The notes: generated by a model not told the origin, from the sequence alone. Counted from the first letter of the stretch, positions 8,901 to 15,290 are shown. The stretch: DNA of 22,976 nt from Chloroflexia bacterium (GCA_025928215.1 JAICJW010000014.1:1-22976), one strand, 5' to 3'. Translations and numbers: made by a program.

Positions 8901-9157
8901 GGAAATCCTCGCGCGATGCGCTGACCGCGCCATCGAAACTGAATGTCAAACTCGGCACGCTGCTCGGCGTCGTGACGGGCGCGGACAGCGCGCCAACGAA
9001 GCAATCGTCTGAGGTCTTCGCCTCGGTGTCGGAGCGGCTCGATCAGCAACTGGAACGGTTGGACACCGTCTTTGGCCGAGACGTGCCGCGTTTCAATGCG
9101 CTCGTGCGCGAGCAGGAATTGTCCGCCCTGACGATCCCGGAGAGCAACGAGCAATGA
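5936..9157 (+). CDS. Large VPS10/BNR-repeat beta-propeller protein
   Basis: A 1073-residue protein often named glycosyl hydrolase or sortilin-like. It holds many Asp-box/BNR turns: KTEDGGTYW, STDGGRTW, SKDGGATW, SMDGGDSW, RSDDYGETW, STDGGKNF, SRDGGKTW, TNDYGKTW and SFDDGAHW, spread over residues 50-680. These form one or two propellers. ATHGRAFWILDD closes the propeller, and a C-terminal part follows with the family's NRFVWNMRYPDA motif and a helical, coiled-coil-like end. No catalytic residues of a sialidase can be assigned. There is no signal peptide, so the protein seems cytoplasmic. The ATG at 5936 is chosen over 5915 for the ribosome binding site GAGGGGAGCAGGGA; it overlaps the SDR gene by 22 bases. 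Residues near 830 include an odd insert encoded by heptad repeats. Confidence 0.85.
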   Translation: MADETAMTGVEPSALKALEWRPVGPFRGGRVIAVAGHPTEFATFYMGSTGGGVWKTEDGGTYWENISDGFFARASVGALAIAESDPNVIYVGMGESTIRSNVSHGDGVYKSTDGGRTWKACGLTETRNIGKVRIHPTNPDLVYVGAFGHAHGPNPERGVYRSKDGGATWEHLLFRSPEAGVVDLSLDATNPRILYAAFWEGVHRAHELVSGGPGSGLFRSMDGGDSWEEISRKPGLPQGLLGRMGIVASPARPGRVWAIIEAKDGCVARSDDYGETWQRVNEGGEVRQRPWYYMHIFADPRDAETVWIMNLNAWKSTDGGKNFTQVPGTHGDYHDLWIDPQHPQRIIQGNDGGATVSFNGGASWSTIYNQPTMEFYHVTTDNQTPYRLYGAQQDNSTISVPSRSTLAAITQVDTYEVGGGESGYIAVKPDDPNIIFAGNFAGTITRYDHRTGQRQNIHAWPEETAGWGAKDVKYRFQWTFPILISPHDSDTLYITSQFVHRSTDEGQRWEVISPDLTRNDPAKQEPSGGPITTDSNGMDWYCTIFAFAESPVTRGVLWAGSDDGLIHLSRDGGKTWENVTPPDMPTWSLVSIIEASPHDAGTAYVAVDRHRHDDFAPYLYKTNDYGKTWTKITDGIPEDEFARVIREDPNRPGLLYAGTEAGLYVSFDDGAHWQSFRLNLPVVPVHDLVVKEGDLVAATHGRAFWILDDLTPLYAMMPDVLAADAHLFAPRPATRYRTLRGFEGSAGPGKTYQPVGTTTYTFTQITRPNGEKGQKILDAGQNPPDGAVIFYHLREKPAGEVTLSFLDAEGKEIKTFKSKESKEGGETSPQSSVLRPQSSRGAAEERPVPKEAGLNRFVWNMRYPDARNVENAIYRSSGVTGPLAPPGTYQMRLTVGGASFIQSFEIRKDPRVAASDDDLHAQFVLALQIRDKLSETNDAIMQIRELRAQADGWQQRAHGHAGGEAIIEAAKRLKEALSGVEEELVQTRWKSSRDALTAPSKLNVKLGTLLGVVTGADSAPTKQSSEVFASVSERLDQQLERLDTVFGRDVPRFNALVREQELSALTIPESNEQ
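8423..8450 (+). repeat. Four tandem heptads (CAGTCCT) inside the VPS10-like gene
   Basis: CAGTCCT, CAGTCCT, TCGTCCA and CAGTCCT follow each other without a gap. They encode a Ser/Pro/Gln-rich stretch (SPQSSVLRPQSS) between the charged segment KSKESKEGGE and the conserved VPKEAGLNRFVWN. The repeat looks like a short tandem repeat of the kind found between genes, carried in frame within a protein linker. Confidence 0.75.
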
Positions 9158-9254
9158 CGGGAAGCATGGCCCTCAATGCTCGTTACGCGCCGTGCTATGC
9201 TGTATCCAGCGTTGAGAAAAAGATCACGGGTACATTCGTGAGGGGAGGAACGGC

Positions 9255-10238
9255 ATGATGAGCACGACCGGCAATCTACACTACGCAGTGGTCGAGGGGT
9301 GGGAGCATCTGCCGGAGGGCTTCCATCATGCCGATGTCGTCGGCGTGGACACCGATTCCCGCGACCGCGTCTTCATCATCACGCGCCAGGAAGAGCGCGT
9401 CATCATCTACAACCGGGATGGCTCGTTCGCCGGTTCGTGGGGTGAGGGGTTCTTCACACCGCGCACGCACGGCCTGACGATCGCGCCGGACGATGCGGTC
9501 TACTGCGTGGATGAGGGTAAGCAGGTCATCTACAAGTTCACGCCCGAGGGCGAACTGATGCAGACGATCGGCACGCCGGGTGTCGCTTCCGATACCGGCT
9601 ACGACGGGCGCTCGCTGGCAAGCATCACACGTGGCGGCCCCCCCTTCAACCGGCCGACGAATCTCGCTATCGCGCCGAACGGCGATCTCTATGTCAGCGA
9701 TGGCTACGGCAATGCGAGCGTCCACCACTTCAGCGCCGACGGGCAATTGCTCAAGACATGGGGTGCGCCGGGAACCGGACCGGGGCAGTTCAACCTCGTC
9801 CATGGCGTCGCGGTGGCGGCGGACGGGCGGGTGCTGATCGCCGACCGGGAGAACGATCGCATCCAGTTCTTCAGCCCGGAGGGTGAGTATCTGGAAGAGT
9901 GGCACGACGTGCAGCGCCCGACGAATATCGCCATTGACCGCGACGGACTGATCTACGTCGCCGAACTGCTGCACCGCCCCGGCGACCAATCCCCCCGCCT
10001 TGGGGAGATTACGGACGAGCGACCGGGGCGCGTGAGCGTCTATGACGCGGCAGGCAATGTGCGGGCGCGCTGGGGTGGGATGGACCGGTGCGCGCCGGGC
10101 AACTTCGTCGGCCCGCACGACATCAGCGTGGACTCGCACGGCGACCTGTACGTGGGCGAGGTGACGTACACGATGGGCGTCCGCCCCGGCCTCGTGCCGG
10201 ACGGCTGCCACACCTTCCAGAAGTTCGCTCGTGTCTAA
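9255..10238 (+). CDS. NHL-repeat six-bladed beta-propeller, PAL-like
   Basis: A 327-residue NHL-repeat protein, similar in style to proteins named peptidyl-alpha-hydroxyglycine alpha-amidating lyase family. Repeats read as G.F..P.G.A...DG...VAD...NRIQ.F: examples are HGLTIAPDDAVYCVDEGKQV, TNLAIAPNGDLYVSDGYGN, HGVAVAADGRVLIADRENDR and HDISVDSHGDLYVGEVTYT. Such propellers bind ligands or partners; lyase activity is not shown. No signal peptide is present. It starts at the ATG at 9255 (or the next codon, 9258) after GAGGGGAGGAACGGC. It lies 97 bases after the VPS10-like gene in the same direction, close enough for read-through. Its TAA stop is the outer end of the palindromic element at 10236. 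Confidence 0.85.
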   Translation: MMSTTGNLHYAVVEGWEHLPEGFHHADVVGVDTDSRDRVFIITRQEERVIIYNRDGSFAGSWGEGFFTPRTHGLTIAPDDAVYCVDEGKQVIYKFTPEGELMQTIGTPGVASDTGYDGRSLASITRGGPPFNRPTNLAIAPNGDLYVSDGYGNASVHHFSADGQLLKTWGAPGTGPGQFNLVHGVAVAADGRVLIADRENDRIQFFSPEGEYLEEWHDVQRPTNIAIDRDGLIYVAELLHRPGDQSPRLGEITDERPGRVSVYDAAGNVRARWGGMDRCAPGNFVGPHDISVDSHGDLYVGEVTYTMGVRPGLVPDGCHTFQKFARV

Positions 10239-10300
10239 CGAGTAGTCAGTAGTCAGCGAGATCAGATCCGTTCTAACTACTGACTACTGACTACTCGTTA
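10236..10300. repeat. Palindromic heptad element 1 between converging genes
   Basis: Perfect 21-bp inverted repeat (10236-10256 with 10280-10300) around a 23-base spacer. Each arm is three heptads: TAACGAG, TAGTCAG, TAGTCAG. The outermost TAA is the stop codon of the NHL gene on the + strand and, by symmetry, of the MMPL gene on the - strand. No T-run follows on either side, so it is not a textbook terminator, though the hairpin should be stable. The spacer shares a core with element 2. Confidence 0.92.
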
Positions 10301-11455
10301 GTCGAGTTCTTCGTGGGCGAGCGTTGCCGCGACGGGCAATGCTTCATGATGCGGGTGCGATGGCGCGATGCGCAGGAACCGCGCGGGGAGCGTCGGCAGC
10401 CACCAGTTCCAGCGGCCCATCAGCGAGACGAGTGCGGGGACGAGCAGCGCGCGGATCACCGTCGCGTCGAGCAGGATGCCCGCCGCCAGCCCCGTCGCCA
10501 GCATCTTGATCTCCGTCACGGGGGCGGAGGCCATCGAGACGAAGGCGAGCGTGAGAATCAGCGCCGCGCAGGTGACGAGCCGCCCCGTCCGCCCGATCCC
10601 CTCGATCACCGCGTCGTCTGTCGAACCTGTCCGGTCATATTCCTCGCGCATCCGGGCCATAATGAAGACCTCGTAGTCCATTGAGAGGCCAAAGAGGAAG
10701 GCGAAGACCATCAGCGGCACCCACGCGGTGATTGACCCCGTCGCAACGGCCCCGCCAATCAGGTTGGAGCCGTAGCCGTGCTGCCAGACGAGCGACAGGA
10801 TACCCCACGCACCACCGACGGAGAGGACATTGAGCACGACCGCCTTGAGCGGCAGCACCAGCGAGCGGAAGGCCCGCGCGAGCAGCAGGAAGGTGACAAT
10901 GGCGATCAAGGCGATCATCAGCGGGAAGTTGCCGTAGACGGCGGCTACGAAATCGGCGCTCGATGCGGCGTCGCCACCGATCCGTGCCTGCACCGGCCCC
11001 GTGTGCGCTATCTGCCGGACACGGGCGAGGGTAGTCTTGCCCGTGCCGGAGTTTACGTCCGTCGTCGGGATGACGGTGATCAGCGCCGAGCCGTCACGCC
11101 GCCACGCGGGGTCATTGGGGGCAATCGCCATCCGCACGCCACGCACCTGACCGAGGCGCGCCGCGACCGCGCCGGCATCCGCCGGTTGTGCCAGCGCGTA
11201 GATCGGCGTGAGCGCGCCCGCACCAATCCCCGCATTTTCGAGGGCGACGAGACCCTGCCGCGCGTCGCCGGACTGAGCGAGCGCGTTTGCCTGTGGATCG
11301 CCGGGGTTGAGCGTGACGGCGGAAACGAGCAGCGCGCCAAGAATGAGCAGGGCCGCGCCCGCCGCGATCCAGCGCCGCCGGATGACGATGCGCGCCACCC
11401 GGTCCAGGCATGGCTGACGTGCGCTTCGCGACGACCGCGCGGCCAGTCGAGCCAC
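10298..11455 (-). CDS. MMPL-family exporter, C-terminal part (frameshifted gene)
   Basis: This frame carries the second half of an MMPL/RND-type lipid or drug exporter. Genuine similarity begins around ARQPCLDRVARIVIRRRWIAAG (coordinate about 11419); residues before that are read-through. It contains a transmembrane helix (AAGAALLILGALLVSAV), an extracytoplasmic loop domain, and a second bundle of helices with the family signature GLSMDYEVFIMARMREEYDRTG, where the Asp-Tyr pair lies in the proton-relay helix. The stop codon falls in palindromic element 1. Joined to the upstream part, the whole would be about 719 residues, the usual length for this family. As written it lacks its N-terminal half, so it could only be made by reinitiation (a GTG at 11455 opens the frame) or if the frameshift is a sequence error. 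Confidence 0.85.
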   Translation of the reverse strand: MARLAARSSRSARQPCLDRVARIVIRRRWIAAGAALLILGALLVSAVTLNPGDPQANALAQSGDARQGLVALENAGIGAGALTPIYALAQPADAGAVAARLGQVRGVRMAIAPNDPAWRRDGSALITVIPTTDVNSGTGKTTLARVRQIAHTGPVQARIGGDAASSADFVAAVYGNFPLMIALIAIVTFLLLARAFRSLVLPLKAVVLNVLSVGGAWGILSLVWQHGYGSNLIGGAVATGSITAWVPLMVFAFLFGLSMDYEVFIMARMREEYDRTGSTDDAVIEGIGRTGRLVTCAALILTLAFVSMASAPVTEIKMLATGLAAGILLDATVIRALLVPALVSLMGRWNWWLPTLPARFLRIAPSHPHHEALPVAATLAHEELD

Positions 11456-12459
11456 GGCCCGACGGTAGCGAGGACGACCGGCAGAAGCGTGACAGCCACC
11501 GCGACACTCACGAGCGGAATCAGCATTCCACCAACGCCGACACTACGCAGGAAGGGAATCGGCAACGTGATGAGCGCGAACAGTCCCACCGCGACCGTCG
11601 TGCCGCTATGGATGACCGCCATGCCCGCCGTCTCCATTGCGCGCTGGACGGCGTCCGCATTGTCGTAGCCCGCCGCCCGCTCCTCGCGCCAGCGCACGAC
11701 GACGAGGAGCGCGTAATCAATCGCGACGCCGAGGCCGATCAGCCCGATCAGAAACTGCACGATGAAGGAGATATCGGTGAGAGTGGTGACGCCCCAGACG
11801 AGCAGGAACGCGCCCATGATCGCCGGGATCGCCATCAGGAGCGGGACGAAGGCGAGGAAGGAACCGAAGACGAAGGCGAGAATGACGAGCGCGCCCAATC
11901 CACCGACGATGGATTCAGTCAGGACACTCCCGCCGCCACTAGTGGCGCTCGCGCTGCTGAGCGCGGTCGTGCCGGTGACCCGAAATGGCGCGACCGCTAC
12001 CCGGAGATCGCGCACCGCCGCCTGTACATCGTGCAATCCCTGCGTCCCGTCCGCGAAACCGACGGGGCTGGTCGGGGTGTCAACGAGTGCGAAGGTCGTC
12101 CGGCCATCCTGTGAGACGAAGGCGCGATCGCCGGTGGAGGGATAGGAGACGATATGCACGCCCGGTACCGCCGCGTTGACGCGGGCGAGGGCGGCGGTCA
12201 GTTGGTCGGTAATACCGGGAGCATCAACGGTTGTGCCGTCCGGCAGGGTGACGACGAGCACGACGGGCGGCGTGCCGATGCCGTAGGTGTGTAGGAGGGT
12301 GTCGTTCGTGACGGACGACTCCTGACCGGGCGAGGAAAACTGCTTGGAGAGCGCTCCCGTCGCCCGCCCGACCGTCAGGATGCCGACGACGATCACGGTG
12401 AGCCAGAAGAGCGCGACGAGCAGTTTATGGCGAAGAATCCAGCGCGTGAATCCTGACAT
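11080..12459 (-). CDS. MMPL-family exporter, N-terminal part (frameshifted gene)
   Basis: The first 346 residues are the N-terminal half of an MMPL exporter: helix 1 (LLVALFWLTVIVVGILTVG), a periplasmic-side loop domain, then a five- to six-helix bundle with the signature GVAIDYALLVVVRWREE. After WLDWPRGRREA (about 11422) the frame is lost and the remaining residues, rich in Arg and Ser, are not MMPL-like; the correct sequence continues in another frame. One base missing or two extra near 11419-11424 would explain it. The start at 12459 has a good ribosome binding site (GGAGGTCTTTC). The gene is divergent from the kinase remnant and response regulator, with an ATGACA/TGTCAT dyad about 100 bases upstream, so it is the likely target of that regulator. 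Confidence 0.85.
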   Translation of the reverse strand: MSGFTRWILRHKLLVALFWLTVIVVGILTVGRATGALSKQFSSPGQESSVTNDTLLHTYGIGTPPVVLVVTLPDGTTVDAPGITDQLTAALARVNAAVPGVHIVSYPSTGDRAFVSQDGRTTFALVDTPTSPVGFADGTQGLHDVQAAVRDLRVAVAPFRVTGTTALSSASATSGGGSVLTESIVGGLGALVILAFVFGSFLAFVPLLMAIPAIMGAFLLVWGVTTLTDISFIVQFLIGLIGLGVAIDYALLVVVRWREERAAGYDNADAVQRAMETAGMAVIHSGTTVAVGLFALITLPIPFLRSVGVGGMLIPLVSVAVAVTLLPVVLATVGPWLDWPRGRREAHVSHAWTGWRASSSGGAGSRRARPCSFLARCSFPPSRSTPAIHRQTRSLSPATRGRVSSPSKMRGLVRARSRRSTRWHNRRMPARSRRASVRCVACGWRLPPMTPRGGVTARR

Positions 12460-12554
12460 GAAAGACCTCCGATCCTACTACCCCGAATCACTACCCGATC
12501 ATCACTGTAGGGTCCGCATGGCGGCAGGGTAAGTGAAGAACGTCCTGATTTGGG

Positions 12555-12570
12555 TATGACATCTGTCATA
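12555..12570. promoter_or_regulatory. Candidate operator TATGACA-TC-TGTCATA
   Basis: A perfect dyad with 7-bp arms and a two-base centre, lying between the divergent MMPL gene (start at 12459) and the two-component remnant. ATGACA/TGTCAT-type dyads are plausible targets for NarL/DesR-type regulators, and such a regulator is encoded next door. The assignment is inferred from position and symmetry. Confidence 0.5.
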
Positions 12571-12692
12571 TGCATTGCGTATCGGAAGGCATCATTTCTG
12601 CCTGCGACGCCGTGCCAATCTTTTCCGTCGCTCACCGGACGAGAGAGGCGGAACGCCTGGGATGTTTCAGGACAACGCGAAACGCAATGCGG

Positions 12693-12723
12693 TTGCCTGG
12701 CCGGAAGGGCACGATGCTACAAT
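12693..12723 (+). promoter_or_regulatory. Promoter-like site before the kinase remnant
   Basis: TGC-TACAAT (12715-12723) looks like an extended -10 element. TTGCCT (12693-12698) could be a -35, but the 19-base spacing is long. A purine-rich ribosome binding site (GGGGGAAAGGGAG) and an ATG at 12745 follow. It would drive the intact response regulator despite the broken kinase. Confidence 0.35.
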
Positions 12724-12769
12724 GTTGGGGGAAAGGGAGCGCCAATGGTGACGGTGAACGGCCGACGCC

Positions 12770-13189
12770 GGTTATCGCCAGCCGACCCTCGCCACCGAAC
12801 TACCGGGCGCGCGGATCATGCTCGCAGCGGCGGGCATTGCCTGCGAGGTGGACGGTGATAGCGAGCAGCGCGGAGACCGCCCACTGCCCACTTCCGCCGA
12901 TGCGGTTCTGGCATGAACGGTGCGTGAGGGAGTAACCAATGTCATTCGGCACAGCACTGCTCGTCATTGCACGATCCGTGTGGCGGTGGCGGAGGGCATG
13001 ATCGGTGTCGAAATAACCGACGATGGATGCGACATCGCGTTCATCCCCGCTCCCGCTGCGACCGAAAAGAGTGGGAGCGGTCTCGCGGGTCTCGCGGAAC
13101 GCGCCGCTGCTCATGGCGGCCGGTGCGAAGCGGGAGTCCGTGTGGGTGGCGCCTTCCGTCTCTTCGTCTCGCTGCCGATTGAGAATTGA
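12770..13189 (+). pseudogene. Remnant of a DesK-type sensor histidine kinase (C-terminal ATPase part)
   Basis: Translated from 12770 the sequence reads GYRQPTLATELPGARIMLAA... then the ATP-binding part: VREGVTNVIRH (N box), EITDDGC (G1 box) and SGLAGLAERAAAHGG (G2 box), ending LPIEN. This is the C-terminal third of a DesK/NarX-like kinase. A TGA at 12914-12916 interrupts it in frame exactly where the family normally has Trp (VLA-W-TVREGVTN), a one-base change from TGG. Upstream, MVTVNG at 12745 matches the preceding stretch of the family but in another frame, as if about ten bases (around CCGACGCC) had been inserted. The membrane sensor and the His dimerisation segment are missing, and the G1 box lacks its second Gly. 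The stretch after the TGA is open from a GTG at 12920. It ends ten bases before the response regulator. Confidence 0.75.
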
Positions 13190-13199
13190 GGGCTGCGTG

Positions 13200-13805
13200 A
13201 TGATCCGCGTGCTGCTGGCGGAAGATCAGGCAATGGTCCGGGGGGCGCTGGCGGCGCTCCTCTCGTTGGAAGAGGAGATCGAGATTGTCGCTGAGGCGGC
13301 GCGCGGCGACGAAGTCGTCTCACTGGCGCTCGCCACACGGCCCGATGTGGCACTGCTCGATATTGAGATGCCCGGTTGCGATGGGATCACCGCCGCCGCC
13401 GCGCTGCACGCGCACCTGCCTTCCTGCCGCGTCCTCATCCTGACGACTTTCGGACGGCCCGGCTATCTCCGGCGGGCGATGGAGAGTAACGTCGTCGGCT
13501 TTCTCGTCAAGGATGCGCCCGCCACCCAACTGGCGACCGCGATCCGGCGGGCGATGGCAGGCGAACGTGTCGTTGACCCCGCCCTCGCCGCCGCCGCGCT
13601 CAGTGAGGGCCATAACCCGCTCACCGCGCGCGAGCGCGAGGTCTTGCGCGTCACCGCCACCGGCCTGAGCATCGCCGACGTGGCCCGCTCCATCAGTCTC
13701 TCCGATGGCACAGTGCGCAACTACCTCTCTTCCGCCATCCAGAAACTGGAGGCGCGCAACAGCACGGAGGCGGCGCGTATCGCGGAGCAGAAGGGCTGGC
13801 TGTAG
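13200..13805 (+). CDS. DesR-type response regulator, receiver plus LuxR/NarL HTH
   Basis: An intact 201-residue regulator. The receiver domain has the acidic pair E8-D9 (LLAEDQAMV), the phosphorylated Asp D54 (LLDIEMPG), T82/T83 (LTTFGRPGYLRRA) and K104 (LVKDAP). The C-terminal NarL/LuxR helix-turn-helix covers NPLTAREREVLRVTATGLSIADVARSI...GTVRNYLSSAIQKL. It closely matches the DesR group, including LTTFGRPGY and the ending AEQKGWL; Bacillus DesR controls a lipid desaturase gene. Here the likely target is the divergent MMPL gene. The ATG at 13200 follows GAGGGCTGC; the frame runs open further upstream but those residues are read-through. Its partner kinase is broken, so it may be unphosphorylated, served by another kinase, or on its way out. 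The gene ends beside palindromic element 2. Confidence 0.93.
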   Translation: MIRVLLAEDQAMVRGALAALLSLEEEIEIVAEAARGDEVVSLALATRPDVALLDIEMPGCDGITAAAALHAHLPSCRVLILTTFGRPGYLRRAMESNVVGFLVKDAPATQLATAIRRAMAGERVVDPALAAAALSEGHNPLTAREREVLRVTATGLSIADVARSISLSDGTVRNYLSSAIQKLEARNSTEAARIAEQKGWL

Positions 13806-13810
13806 CGGGT

Positions 13811-13873
13811 AGTAGCCAGTAGCCAGTAGTCAGAACGGAATCGTCCCCTTCTGACTACTGGCTACTGGCTACT
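13811..13873. repeat. Palindromic heptad element 2 between converging genes
   Basis: Perfect 25-bp inverted repeat (13811-13835 with 13849-13873) around a 13-base spacer. Each arm carries three heptads: TAGCCAG, TAGCCAG, TAGTCAG. It begins five bases after the response regulator stop, and its right arm contains the TAG stop of the peptidase gene on the - strand (13869-13871). The segment TAGTCAGAACGGAATC matches TAGTTAGAACGGATC in element 1 read on the opposite strand, so the two are related beyond the arms. Confidence 0.92.
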
Positions 13874-15164
13874 CATTTTCCGGGGCGCAGAAGAGGTAAA
13901 CGAGTTCCTTGATGTGCGCGAGGGCATCCGAGAGGCGCACGCTCTCGTTCGCGCCGTGGGCGCGGCTCTCGCGCTGCCGCCCGAGGCCGACGGTGGCGAT
14001 CTGATCGGTGCCGATCGTCTCCGCGACATTCGCCATATCGGTCGAGCCGCCGCTGCCGGTGCGATGAAAATCGGCGTCCGTGTAGCCATGCAGGCGCTTC
14101 ATGATCGCGACGAGTTTGTTGGCAAGCGGGTGATCGGCGCTCTGATAGTAGGCGGGATATGCCTTCATGAATGAGACCTCGACCGCCTTTGCCCGGCTGC
14201 GCTCCTGCCCGCGCTCCACCGCAGCGCGGATCTCGCCCTCCACCTCCTCATAGCGCTCTTCGGGGATGAAGCGGCGGTTGACGACGAGCGTGCAGGTCGC
14301 GGGGACGATGTTCGATTTGACGCCCGCATGGATGATGTCGAGGTTGAACATCGGGCGGAGGTGATCGGGGGCATTCGGCGCGGGGGCGAGGGGCAGAGCC
14401 GACCGCCGTGATTCGACGTCGCGCTTGAGGGCGAGCAGTTCGACCATGATCGGTACGGCTTCCTCAATCGCGTTGATGCCATTGTAGTTCGCCCCGGAGT
14501 GGCACGACTCGCCGACGACGGTGATTGTCACATCCACGGAGCCATTGGAACCAAGGCGCAGTACGGGGTCCTGCGATCCTTCCATACAGAGTACGGGGGC
14601 ATGGACGTAGCCGAGTTTGGCGAGATGCCAGATGCCGGGGTAGACGCCGATCTCCTCATCGGTGCAGATGCAGGCGGTGAGGTCCCAGACCGGCGTGAGT
14701 CCGAGATCGTGGATCACGTCGAGCGCGGTGAGAAGCGAGGCAATTGTCCCCTTCATGTCCGCGACGCCACGCCCGTAGATACGCCCGTCGTGCAATTCGG
14801 CGCCGAAGGGGTCGTAATCCCAGTGTTCCTCGACAGGCACAGTGTCCATATGCGCGTAAATCGTCAGCGGCGGCTTGCCCACCGCGCGCCGCGCGACGAG
14901 GTTGACGCGGTCCCCTTCGAGGGGCAGGGGGATCGCCGCGATCAGGTCGGGCGGGATGATGACGCGCTCCGTGGTCAGACCCGCCGCCTCGAACTGCGGC
15001 GCGATCAGGTCCACCAACCGATCGTAATGACGCCCGGGTGGGACGGTGTTGTCTACGCGGATAATCGCCCGCAGCCGTGCGAGAAAGACGTCCTGCCGCG
15101 CGTCCACCGCCGCGAAGATCGCGTCCCAGTCCAGCGATTGCCCCGTCGTGCCCTCCACCATCAT
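13869..15164 (-). CDS. M20-family metallopeptidase (ArgE/DapE type)
   Basis: A 431-residue zinc-dependent peptidase or deacylase that removes an amino acid or acyl group from small amide substrates in the cytoplasm. Metal and catalytic residues are visible: H105 and D107 (YAHMDTVP), D136 (GRGVADMKG), E170 and E171 (CTDEEIGV), and a late His in SRAHGANES. A dimerisation lid domain lies between about residues 210 and 330 (GSNGSVDVTITVVGESCHSGANYNGINAIEEAV). Length is normal for the family. It starts at the ATG at 15164 or the next codon, after the strong ribosome binding site GGGAGGGGAATGC. It is 126 bases downstream of the ligase gene, so it may be read with it or from its own promoter. Its stop codon lies in palindromic element 2. 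The substrate cannot be told from the sequence. Confidence 0.92.
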   Translation of the reverse strand: MMVEGTTGQSLDWDAIFAAVDARQDVFLARLRAIIRVDNTVPPGRHYDRLVDLIAPQFEAAGLTTERVIIPPDLIAAIPLPLEGDRVNLVARRAVGKPPLTIYAHMDTVPVEEHWDYDPFGAELHDGRIYGRGVADMKGTIASLLTALDVIHDLGLTPVWDLTACICTDEEIGVYPGIWHLAKLGYVHAPVLCMEGSQDPVLRLGSNGSVDVTITVVGESCHSGANYNGINAIEEAVPIMVELLALKRDVESRRSALPLAPAPNAPDHLRPMFNLDIIHAGVKSNIVPATCTLVVNRRFIPEERYEEVEGEIRAAVERGQERSRAKAVEVSFMKAYPAYYQSADHPLANKLVAIMKRLHGYTDADFHRTGSGGSTDMANVAETIGTDQIATVGLGRQRESRAHGANESVRLSDALAHIKELVYLFCAPENE

Positions 15165-15290
15165 GCATTCCCCTCCCTATCGCGCCTGGATCACGATCCC
15201 GCTGCGAGAGCGTGCGCGGCGACGTGATGGCAGTATACGGCACGATTCGTCCGTCCAGCGGTCACATCGCGGCTCCATCCGGCGACGATC

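Larger units (their letters stand above)
12460..12744. other. Divergent intergenic region, MMPL / two-component
   Basis: Apart from the operator-like dyad and the promoter-like site listed separately, no gene is supported. Short open frames across this stretch have no recognisable content. If the kinase gene was once full length, its sensor and dimerisation parts would have lain here or been deleted; no trace of them is visible. Confidence 0.4.

Noticed and set aside
9276..10211. Antisense frame of 311 codons covering the NHL gene
   Set aside because: Almost the exact complement of the NHL gene, with no domain of its own and no ribosome binding site.
11415..11430. Programmed ribosomal frameshift joining the MMPL halves
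   Set aside because: No slippery sequence and no obvious stimulatory structure at the junction; a mutation or sequence error is simpler.
10778..11668. + strand frame opposite the MMPL gene
   Set aside because: Arg/Asp/Glu-rich shadow; the MMPL signatures are on the - strand.
12914..12916. UGA read as tryptophan or selenocysteine in the kinase remnant
   Set aside because: TGA ends other genes of the window normally (SDR and VPS10-like), the position expects Trp rather than Cys, and the gene has further lesions.
10236..13873. CRISPR array or insertion sequence made of the heptad repeats
   Set aside because: The repeats are 7 bases, in palindromes without regular spacers, and no transposase or cas gene is near.
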